A stretch of 64,000 nucleotides of DNA from Zygnema cylindricum (taxonomy: Eukaryota > Streptophyta > Zygnematophyceae > Zygnematales > Zygnemataceae). The stretch's first letter is position 1. Every line of letters begins with the position of its first letter. Below the pieces are notes generated by a model that was given only the letters and a program-made list of their open reading frames with translations, was not told the DNA's origin and ran no database searches. The position numbers and the translations under genes were made by a program. Location of the stretch: contig JBBHKE010003029.1 in the NCBI GenBank assembly GCA_037447655.1, forward strand, positions 160,822 through 224,821, written 5' to 3'. Of this stretch, positions 55,568 through 64,000 are shown in pieces.

Positions 55568-57255
55568 CAGTACAGCGATTATTTGCCCTTTTTAGGGCAG
55601 ACCTCCATGGGTTTGTTTACCGGACGCCGCACTTTTTCGTACCATTACGTATTAACTTTTTGTAATATATAAAACAAGTCAATTGTAGATCTATCGAGAT
55701 TCTCCAATCTTTTAGGCGTAATAATCGACCGTCCGATGTTTATTATTTTCGGCACTACCCATAAATGGACGTGTAACTGGTACACTTTGGAAACGTAAAT
55801 CCGCTACACGATGGACAGAACGCCACGCGTCGTATCGGCCATGTGCATTCATATCGCGATGTATTGCAAATATATTGACGATAAATTGTATCGTCAATAT
55901 ATAGAAGCATTTAAAAAAAAAAAAATGAAAATTTTCACAGTTCTCCAAAGTCACGTGCCTTCGGACACGGTGACCGTCAAATTTTTGCCGAAAAGAAATA
56001 CGGTTTTTTCCCGAAAGTCAGCAGAGTGAAGGAGATCTCTGGGGTACATTGACGCGGTACACTTACATAATACGCAAGTACACGTACATAATACGTAAGT
56101 ACGGATTTCCATACGAAAATGGTCGGTTCTCAAATCTTTGACGATTTTAGAGATTTTATCGTCAACTTACAAAGAACCACTCAAATCAAAACACGTATGC
56201 AAAAACTTGTTTACAGAAGATACGCGATGTAGAAATTTTGCTGTCCGTACTATTACAGAGACCTCCTCATGTAACCATACCCCAAATAAGTAATTATATG
56301 AATTACAGAATTTGTACTTTTTTGTCGGTTATATTTTGCGGCGTCTACCTTTAAGTCACGGAACGAAAATCACGTCGTACGTGGCGTATCAGACAATTGT
56401 TTTTTTCGCTAAAATAACATATTATATTAAAAAATAAAATATTAGAATAAACCTTTTTTTTTTTTTTTTCAAATTCTTAATAAGAGTCAATGACGGTATA
56501 TTTACTTACACACTATTTAAACTTTAACACTAATAACGATGCGGTGTGTAGCGTTGAGTACAAATTTGACGGTAAATCGGTTGGACAACTTTGACTTTCA
56601 AAATATTGTTTCAACCGCTTAGAATTTTGCCGCGCTTGCGGACGTCGACTGTCATAATAAAATTAGCAATTCACACGGCCGGCGATCGTTTACGGTAACA
56701 ACACTGCGCAACCACATGTAAATAAAAGTAACTTTTTGTCTTTACGTGAGCTCCACGGTGAGAGTACTTAGCCTCAAAATTGAAATTTAATCGTGTAAGC
56801 GTTACATTGAACTTAGACGCAAATTGAAAGAAACCTCTTTAAACTAAACTGAACTACTGTAAGTTTTGTACGTAAATACTAAAACGCACGAAACAAAATT
56901 TTGTTGTCAATGTAAGAATGTTGATTCGTAGAAAGTGTGGCTCGATTTCGTCGCGCGTGACGACGTGCATTTTTTGCTTTGCCCTTTTTCTAAAAGGGTA
57001 AAGCATTGTAGTCTTTGGTGACAACGATAATTGACCGTCAATTTTTTTTGTGTAGGATCTTGACCCGTTGAGTGTTTTGAGTTTTGATTGGCTTCGATTG
57101 TTTTTGTGTAAGATCTTGAGCAATTCAGTGATTTGAGTTTTGATTGGCTTTGTCATGTTCCATTTTGATGTAATGAAAAGAGACATGTGGTACAATCCTA
57201 TTTGTTGTATTTCACGTGGCTGTAGTGGTATGATAAAAGGCCAAACAAAATCGAC
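55568..57255. other. Intergenic DNA, no gene recognised
   Basis: Contains a MITE-like right end (AACACTAATAACGATGCGGTG, about 56527-56546) and repeated GTAC words. No supported coding region. Confidence 0.45.
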
Positions 57256-57618
57256 GTCACGCCAAAATATTGTGATATCAATACCGGTTGAGTAACGTAC
57301 AGTATCCTACTTTAAAATTTTGCCACGGATCGCGCCACGTTGTCGTTTTTTCAATATCCGTACACGCCAAAATGTCGTGTTATCAACACCGGTAAAGTAA
57401 CGTACAGTATCGTACTTTTCATTTTTGCGTGTGCGATCCCGTCACATCACGCCACGTTGTCGTGTTCTCACTATCCGTACACAACTGTTATTTCAGTGTT
57501 GGCATGACGTACGATGTGTCGTTTAATCTGTACCGATACCGTATCGCACTTTTAATTTTGGCGCGTGCGACCTCGTCACATCACGCCACGTTGTCGTGTT
57601 CTTAATATCCGTACACTA
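57256..57618. repeat. Tandem repeat of 108-134 bp, three units, continued after a MITE
   Basis: Units share CACGCCAAAAT, AGTAACGTACAGTATCGTAC, GTGCGATCCCGTCACATCAC, GCCACGTTGTCGTGTTCT and ATATCCGTACAC. The next partial unit resumes at 58288 (CCGTAATTTCAGTGTTGGCG), so the MITE sits inside the array. Confidence 0.75.
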
Positions 57619-58287
57619 CACAGCGAATCGTAATTAGAGTAGATAGTCGCCCTAAATTTTGACTCTATCACGTTAAATAGAGTAAATGATTCAATTTTTT
57701 TCATTATACTATTTAAGGTAAAGTTTAATTAGCGTAAAAAATTATGATATAGGTTCGTTTTAAATATTGCGGAGTACGCACAACGTCTGACTGTGCAAAA
57801 TTGTACTTTTATAAGTAAAAAGGTACAAATAATAATTTAATAGAATCGCGCTCGCATGTGAATTTGCACTAAACATAAAAAATTAAATCGCACCGAAAAA
57901 AACCCGTTCGCATAGCTCCGCCTGTCGACAACATTCTCGCCCGTGTGAACATTTACATGAATTTACATGTGAAAAGTTTTTAGTTAAACGACAATAGTAT
58001 GAGTTGGGACAAATAGTATATATATATATGAGACAAATAGTACTAACGCCATAATGACGTCAAAATATACGGACTGACAGTTTTTGTATGTCTACATAAT
58101 TTAGTGTTCATAATTACAACACGGATAATTATTGCCGACATAACCTAATATAGAGTATTTAAATAAATTAGAGTAAACTTCCTCTGTTAAAAGGTTATAT
58201 CACAATAATTAGCGTTTATAACTCTAAATATGTTTTTTTTGTTTTTTTACTCTAATTTTTTCTTTACTCTAATTACGATTCGCGGTG
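57619..58287. mobile_element. TA-flanked MITE, type A (long copy, 669 bp)
   Basis: Inverted termini of about 23 bp: CACAGCGAATCGTAATTAG and, at the right, CTAATTACGATTCGCGGTG, flanked by TA (57617-57618, 58288-58289). It interrupts a tandem repeat, so the empty site can be read from a neighbouring unit: only TA is duplicated. The TA target suggests a Tc1/mariner-type (Stowaway-like) origin, but the termini are not the Stowaway CTCCCTCC. Confidence 0.82.
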
Positions 58288-58799
58288 TACCGTAATTTCA
58301 GTGTTGGCGTCACGTACGATGTTCGTATATGGTACGCACTGTACTATCCCATTGTACATGGTAAAGACCATGACGATGCCAAGTGGATGGTTTAATTCGC
58401 ATTTCATTCATGTAGGGGGTTTGTTTAAGCGTAAAAGATTCACATTAATTTGAGCGTTCGATCTCAATCTACTGAACGATATGAATGAATGGACTGATTA
58501 TCTCATGTAGTATTAAATATTTTAAAGTTAAATCTAGAATACACATTAAACCATTAGCATTATTCAACCATTATTCGTTTAAACATAATACTAATAGTTT
58601 TTGTTTATTTTATACTAAGGTGTTGCATGTCTATTTTTTACATTTTTTTTTATCAATGCATAATATCACAAAAGAAGAAAACAAAAAAATGCAATCAAAA
58701 TAAATAACCACAATACAGCCTTGATCACATAACAAAAACGCAAGAAACAAATGTAAACATAACAAAGATAATAATAAGAAAAAAAAAACAGACTTAACT

Positions 58800-59340
58800 A
58801 GGATACAACCAACTTAGTCCAAAGACCCATAAGGTTGGAACAACATCATTATCAGCTCGATAGCTGACTAACACTACAAACACGTATTTTCTTTTATATT
58901 TTTTGATAGTTAGAATATGTTGATTACTTTAAGTACCTTTTTTTGTTTTTGATCAATCACCTTAGTCGAAGACCCAGATGGTTGCATAAACATCATTATC
59001 AGCTCAAAGGCTGACTAACATTACAATCACTTAATATTTATTAATTTCGTTGTTTATTATAGTAAATTGATTACTTTGAGCACTTTTTTTTTTTTTTGTG
59101 ATCATCCAACTTAGTCTTAAGACTTAGAAGGTTGCATAAACATCACTATCAGCTCGGAGGCTGACCAACATTACAAACACTTGTTTTCATTAATTAGATT
59201 TGTTTGTTAGATTACATTGTTACTTTGAATACTTTTTTTTTGTTTTTTCGATCAACCAACCTAGGTTAAAGACATAGAAAGTTGCTAAATATCATTATCA
59301 ACTCAAAGGCTGGCCAACTCTACAAACATTGATTTTAAAA
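58800..59340. repeat. Tandem repeat of about 150 bp, four units
   Basis: Each unit has CCAACTTAGTC-AAGAC, GGTTGCATAAACATCATTAT, CAGCTC-AGGCTGACTAACA and a TTACTTTGA-poly(T) spacer; starts near 58805, 58960, 59105 and 59260. Non-coding. Confidence 0.8.
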
Positions 59341-59489
59341 TACAACACAAATACTTGACTACTTTGTTTCGGTGAAACTTGATTACTTTGTTTTTTCTAA
59401 TATGACAAATACAAATATTGTTTCTTTGTTTTTTTTTTTGAAATACAATACAAATACTTGGAATACTTTGTTTTTGTGATACTTTGATT

Positions 59490-59900
59490 ACATTTTTATT
59501 ATTATCATCATCATCGTCATCATCATCATCATTACATCATCATCGTCATCATCATTACATCATCATCATCATCGTCGTCATCATCATCGTCAACATCATC
59601 ATCGTCAACATCATCATCATCATCGTCATCGTCATCATCATCATCATCATCATCGTCTTCATCATCATCATCATTACATCATCATCATCATCATCATTAC
59701 ATCATCGTCATCACAACATCATCATCATTACATCATGGTTTTTTTTTTTTAATATAATACAAATACTTTGAATACTTTATTTTGGTGATACTTTGATTAC
59801 ATCATCATCCTCAACATCATCATTACATCATCATCATCATTACCACATCATCATCATCGTCATCATCATCATCGTCACCATCATCGTCAACATCACCATC
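59490..59900. repeat. (ATC/GTC)n trinucleotide satellite
   Basis: ATCATC/GTCATC runs interrupted near 59740-59790 by a T tract and a unit shared with the preceding spacer. The array continues at 60958 past the solo LTR. Confidence 0.9.
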
Positions 59901-60957
59901 TAAAACTCTGAGACCTCGATAAGTCCTCAGAGTGGACAGCTTCCAAGAAGCCTCTAGGATAATCTGACCCCTTTGTGTTTCAGCGAAAACAACTACCTCC
60001 GAAGCAGACAAAAACTCTGACCACCTGCACCATTGTGAAGGCAAGACTCCCCTGAGTCCATAGCAAAAAGAATCTCTGAATTTGCTCCCCTGAGCAGTAA
60101 GTTATGGAGGGTCAAAGTTGAGCTTTTAACAGAAGCTCTCTGGGAGAGAGGGTCCTATCTCCTAATTTTTCTAAGTCCTATCTCTCTCACAGACTCTATC
60201 TACTGATGTACGGAACCAATCAGAATACAGTTCCATACGCAAATGTACAGTTGTCGGTGTACTTTATGTACGACAATTGTACGACATGGCCTAAATGTCG
60301 ACACATGTCATATCCGAATTCGGTGCCATAACCTTCGGAGATTCCGCGATCCAATGTAATTTCGCCACGTGTCATCCGATGTGGCGATGGCCACAAACCG
60401 CCGAAATCTTCTTCCGCGATCTCGGCGCTAATTCCGGCCGTCCGATTAAATTCGGATTTAATCGTAGCCGTAATAAATACATGCGCGGTATTCGTTTCAC
60501 TTAAGAAATAAATGCGCGGTATTGATTTTCTGTCCGTACCGTAATCCGTACTTTACACATTACCTGATCTATGTGTCCCGTAATAAATTACAGTTAAATG
60601 ATTAATCCTACGTATACATGTTTAAATAAATATCAAACTATATACTACGTAACACTAGTCCTAGATTTAACGGCTAAGGCTACCGGCTATCTATTGTTTG
60701 CCGGCCGGAAGATACAGGGATCAAATCCTGTGGCCGGCACATACCTTTTAGATAAAATAAACCCTTTAACTAATATAAATTTCCCGTAAACCTCTGGATA
60801 GCCTAGGTAACCATGGCTCTAGCTCCCTCTCCAATTTCTCAGTGACTGCGACAAGTTTGAGAGTTGGAAAAAGAAGTTAGAGGTAGACTACCTCGGCTTC
60901 TTTCTATATTTCTATTTAGACCTATAAAATACTATAAATGGACCATTAATTTCTACA
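59901..60957 (-). mobile_element. Solo copia LTR in the ATC satellite
   Basis: Minus orientation: starts TGTAGAAATTAATGG (60957) and ends with the gag-start relic GAGGTCTCAGAGTTTTA (59901). Flanked by CCATC (59896-59900) and CCATT (60958-60962), a target duplication with one change. Carries GTAC-rich promoter DNA (60205-60290) and the T-arm-like hairpin at 60699-60739. Related to, but clearly diverged from, the Copia-2 LTR. Confidence 0.82.
60699..60739. other. T-arm-like hairpin in solo LTR
   Basis: Outer stem TGCCGGCC with GGCCGGCA (8 perfect pairs), inner stem ACAGG with CCTGT around GATCAAAT; the core GGATCAAATCC fits a tRNA B-box. Compared with Copia-2 two stem pairs changed on both sides. 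Confidence 0.55.
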
Positions 60958-61014
60958 CCATTATCATCATCATCATCAACAACATCATCATGACCGAGGT
61001 GATAAACCACATTA

Positions 61015-61174
61015 ACATTCCTGTGAATAGGTCAATGTCCATAAAGAAGGACATGGTTCCCGCCATACAGCACATGATAATGGTGGTCTTGATCGGCACA
61101 CCGGAATTAGTGTGGACTCGACAGATCCAGGCGGGGAGAAAACCGTCATGTCCCATCGCCAAAAGGATACGAGG
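61015..61174 (-). pseudogene. Exon of a cationic amino acid transporter (CAT family)
   Basis: After an acceptor (AAACGCAG) the minus strand reads PRILLAMGHDGFLPAW, then HTNSGVPIKTTIIM and MSFFMDIDLFTGM. This matches the conserved loop and next membrane segment of plant CAT-type amino acid/H+ permeases (QPRILLAMxRDGLLP, then a T/S-PxxxT motif and the FFxD stretch). Beyond the FTGM residues the sequence runs into the ATC satellite without a clear donor, and no other exons were found; about 55 of roughly 600 residues. It looks like a captured or broken exon. Confidence 0.6.
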
Positions 61175-61715
61175 CTGCGTTTAGACAACCAAATACGAAA
61201 AATTAGACAAGAATAATCAAAAATAAAAAATGGGTCAATTATCGAAAAACAAAATCGAAATCAAAACTAAGTTTTCAAATACTTAGAAACCGGAAATTGG
61301 AAATCGGAAATCAAAATTCAAAAATCGATTATCGGTGATCAGGGGAAAAAAAAACATACGTTATCAGAGAAACCCAACCACTTTTTTTGAGATTTAGATA
61401 TGGAGACGGACATTCATGTTATTACTAGTCACAAAAGTAATTCAGGATTACGGCGAAAAATGTAAAGCCAACGGTAGAAGAGAGTCAAACATACCATTTC
61501 TTAGTGTAGTAGTGTAGATGAAACTAGAAGTCGTCGACGTTTTCTTTTGTTTTTTTTCAACAATAATCGAGCATAATATTTAGAAGTGTATAAAATAAAA
61601 AAGCCAAAAACACGAGTGCTATACACAAAACAATGAAGAATGTCGAAACAAACACGGAGGAAGATGCTATATTAGGTATCAAATCAAGGTAGTGTAAATC
61701 AAAACAAAGAAAAAA

Positions 61716-62012
61716 CAGACAAACTTGGCTTGAAAAATATAGATAATCCTAAATTGGTTGCTTTAAGAGGTGAATCCTCCATTATATTGAATGGAAAAAG
61801 GTTATCTAGTTTTAAATCCTTGTGCATCACGCCAAAAGAATAGCACCTCTCTACCACTTGAATAATTGAACGAGTTAACTCAACGGCTCATTTTTCACTG
61901 TAATGTCTTCTTGCAATAATTCTGTCAAAAAGCTTTCCTCTACACAGAGTTCCATGACAATGTAACTCTTTGTTTGTCTTCATATGCTCCTTTCAACTCC
62001 AATAATGAGTTG
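61716..62012 (-). pseudogene. Calcium-dependent protein kinase (CDPK) fragment, inactivated
   Basis: In three frames the minus strand reads ELKGAYEDKQRVT, IVMELCVEES, DRIIARRHYSEK, a stop, then [29 protein letters not shown] and [14 protein letters not shown]. This is the CDPK kinase lobe from subdomain V to VII (family: GAYED-, VMELC-, DRIIA-G-HYSE, GVMHRDLKPEN, DFGLSVFFKP). Two frameshifts and a stop break it, the HRD loop reads HKD, and the DFG motif is replaced by Asn-Leu-Gly, removing the metal-binding Asp. No EF hands nearby. A dead, probably retro- or segmentally copied fragment. Confidence 0.72.
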
Positions 62013-62119
62013 AATTCGACATAGACGAACTTGGACTTGGAGAACATCTTGTACCCAGAGGCAAGGCTTTACCAACTTGGATTTCTCCAATTCACATCAG
62101 ACAAGTGTGCAAACCGATG

Positions 62120-62415
62120 TAATCGAATGTCAACCAATTTCAACCAATGTAAACCAACGTAAACCAACGTAAACCAATGTAAAGCAAAGTCAACCAATCT
62201 CAACCAATATCAACCAATTTCAACCAATGTCAACCAATGTTAACCTATGTCAACCAATGTCAAACAATGTAAACCAATGTCAACCAATTTAAACCAGTGT
62301 CAACCAATGTCAACAAATGTGAACAAATGTCAACTAATGTCAACCAATATAAACGAATGTCAACCAATGTCAACCAATGTCAACCGATGTAAACCAATGT
62401 AAACGAATGTAAATG
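62120..62415. repeat. 10-bp minisatellite (AACCAATGTC)n
   Basis: About 28 units of GTCAACCAAT/GTAAACCAAT variants. Non-coding. Confidence 0.9.
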
Positions 62416-62419
62416 AATG

Positions 62420-63040
62420 GTCAACCTCGAGACAGAAGCGGAAGCCATAGCTGCGAGACCTTCTGTTCACATGTCTTCACATGTTTTCTTTACCTTAGTT
62501 TCCTTTGCCTATTTTTTAGCATTAAGCTATTTTTTAGCATTAAGCGCTTATTTCCCTTTTTTGAACCCCTTTGTACCTTGATGGTTTTTTCCATCGCACT
62601 TTTTGAAATAAAGTTTTTCCATTCTGTTCAACTCAACCATATGTAGAAGAATATTGTCCGAGTAATGATAATTTAAGTAATGATAAATTTTCAAATCGTA
62701 TCAACTAGACAAGTTCCTTTAGAAGGACACTCGGACGTCGTCACTAATTCTTGTGATATTCCATTTTACAGTCTTCCAATCGGCGAGTCCCTTGTTGGCC
62801 CAGGGCGGCGCTATTTCAAGTTTTTTATCAATGTTTTGAACTAAAATTTGCGCGGGCTTTGCGGCGACATGCAGCATGGATCGCATGGCACGTGTCGCGC
62901 ATGCAGAATGCTTTGACAGTTCGATTTTATCGGACTGTGTGTCCATGTTGGCGAACACGCATTCAGTTCAGTAAACAGTTTCAAACTAAAATTTTGGGAC
63001 CGGCTGCCGTTTACGGACACAAAAATATTTGTTGTGAACA
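62420..63040. other. Intergenic DNA, nothing recognised
   Basis: Includes a short tandem duplication of CTATTTTTTAGCATTAAG (about 62509-62545). No supported gene. Confidence 0.45.
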
Positions 63041-63043
63041 CTA

Positions 63044-63240
63044 CACCGTCAATCGCTATTAGAGTATATAACGCCAATTCAGTGCCCTTTTTTCAAAAAA
63101 AAAAACCTGAAATACAATTAATAACGCTATTTAGGTACGTGGACCATAATCTGCCACGTCTCAGGTACTCAATTAGAATCAATAACGCTAATTGTTTTTT
63201 GACGCTATTTAATCCTTGACTCTAATAGCGATTGGCGGTG
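63044..63240. mobile_element. TA-flanked MITE (197 bp)
   Basis: Left end CACCGTCAATCGCTATTAG, right end CTAATAGCGATTGGCGGTG, near-perfect inverted repeats of about 22 bp; TA at 63042-63043 and 63241-63242. The interior holds several AATAACGCTA words. Confidence 0.8.
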
Positions 63241-63252
63241 TACTGTACAGTA

Positions 63253-63466
63253 CACCGTGTATAACTATTAGGATTAAAAAAAAAATCGTCACTTAAAACA
63301 TTTTAATCCGTACAGTTTTGTCCAATTTACAAATTCAGACAGCCAATCGGAAGCTGAGAATCCTAACTTTCAATCGCAACTGTCAGATCCACAATCCGAC
63401 ATGTGTGTACGGAGAAAAAATGTTTTAAGCGACGAAAAAAACATTAACACTAATAGCGATCCACGG
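63253..63466. mobile_element. TA-flanked MITE, type B, adjacent copy
   Basis: Left end CACCGTGTATAACTATTAGG, right end CACTAATAGCGATCCACGG; interior as in 17126-17351. Only about 10 bp separate it from the previous MITE. Confidence 0.7.
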
Positions 63467-63583
63467 TACTGAACACAGATCCACCGAGACACGAGAGAAG
63501 TACAACTTGCGACAAACAGAGACAACTGTCGCTACAACGCTGTACTATGTTTTAAAATACTACACCCGTCAATCGCTATTAGT

Positions 63584-63720
63584 AGTGTTGTGTATCGGTA
63601 AAAAATTTATCGCGATAACACCGATACCGATAGTTATTGGTTATTGAACGGTCAGAGGTCCCGATATATCGGGCTGAGACCAACAAACTCCATATCGGTG
63701 ATAATTTAAAAAAATATAGT
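63584..63720. mobile_element. Partial relative of the TATCG-rich element
   Basis: AGTGTTGTGTATCGG at its edge, then TATCGCGATAACACCGATACC and GGTCAGAGG, echoing 17790-18195 (inverted). The other end was not found. Confidence 0.35.
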
Positions 63721-63924
63721 ATGCATACAATAGTACTTTATAACATACTGTATTATGTTATTTACTTTATATAGCGTGGCATGCCACGTATACGAATCTG
63801 TTCCGTCTCTGTTTAACTGCGATTTATTACGGACAGCGCAGCACATAAAAGTTGGCCGGTTAACTGAACAGAAATTTTACGGCGACTTACGGAATTGTAT
63901 CGACAAACTGGTGAACATGGAACG

Positions 63925-64000
63925 GTAAAAGTACAACGGACGCAAAATAACATTTTGCGCGCCGCCGGAATCGAACGGACAACTTGGAATGAGAAAATAC
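63925..64000 (+). mobile_element. copia LTR piece running off the window
   Basis: CTGGTGAACATGGAACGG, CATTTTGCGCGCCGCCGGAA and TCGAACGGACAAC match the solo LTRs at about 7130-7215 and 12505-12590. Confidence 0.55.

Noticed and set aside
1-64000. CRISPR arrays, bacterial operons or prophage genes
   Set aside because: The tandem repeats here lack the spacer pattern, and gene content is plant nuclear apart from the single radical-SAM fragment.

Overview
The window looks like TE-dense nuclear DNA of a land plant. It holds Ty1/copia elements, a BED/DUF659-type hAT element, TA-flanked MITEs and pieces of plant gene families: a receptor-like kinase, a JMJ21-type JmjC protein, an expansin, a cationic amino acid transporter and a CDPK. 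One gene looks intact, an intronless gene for a putative plastid-targeted five-bladed beta-propeller glycosidase-like protein (53601-55022, minus). I cannot name the species.

Layout. 1-2 kb: last exon of a receptor-like kinase, then a MITE. 2-5.6 kb: nothing recognised. 5.65-15.2 kb: two diverged direct copies of one decayed copia segment; each holds the same solo LTR and ends in a 30-bp minisatellite, and a piece of a second copia family plus 48-bp hairpin repeats lie between them. 15.4-19 kb: low-complexity DNA and MITEs. 19.2-20.0 kb: an inverted copy of the kinase 3' end. 20-26.3 kb: an LTR candidate, a 1.7-kb pyrimidine repeat and a 1.4-kb purine repeat. 26.34-26.64 kb: a fragment resembling a bacterial radical-SAM activase (NrdG-like). 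26.6-30.3 kb, minus strand: an expansin-like exon and degenerate JmjC exons.

33.2-51.7 kb is a nested transposon stack. A reverse-transcriptase pseudogene (plus) was split by a copia element, Copia-1 (plus; LTRs 35516-36636 and 50114-51271; TSD GAATC). A hAT element inserted into Copia-1. A younger copia, Copia-2 (minus; LTRs 37987-39024 and 43367-44401; TSD CTATT), inserted into the hAT transposase. Both copias start gag 20 nt inside the LTR, and their primer-binding sites match the anticodon arm of initiator tRNA-Met, which implies half-tRNA priming as in Drosophila copia and yeast Ty5.

53.6-55.3 kb: the glycosidase-like gene with two G-boxes upstream. 55.3-64 kb: TA-flanked MITEs, tandem repeats, an ATC satellite carrying a solo LTR, a transporter exon, a dead CDPK fragment, more MITEs and a copia LTR piece at the window edge.

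No operon or pathway links these genes. The window is mainly a record of transposition, duplication and gene decay. Family names rest on motif recognition by eye; no database search was run.
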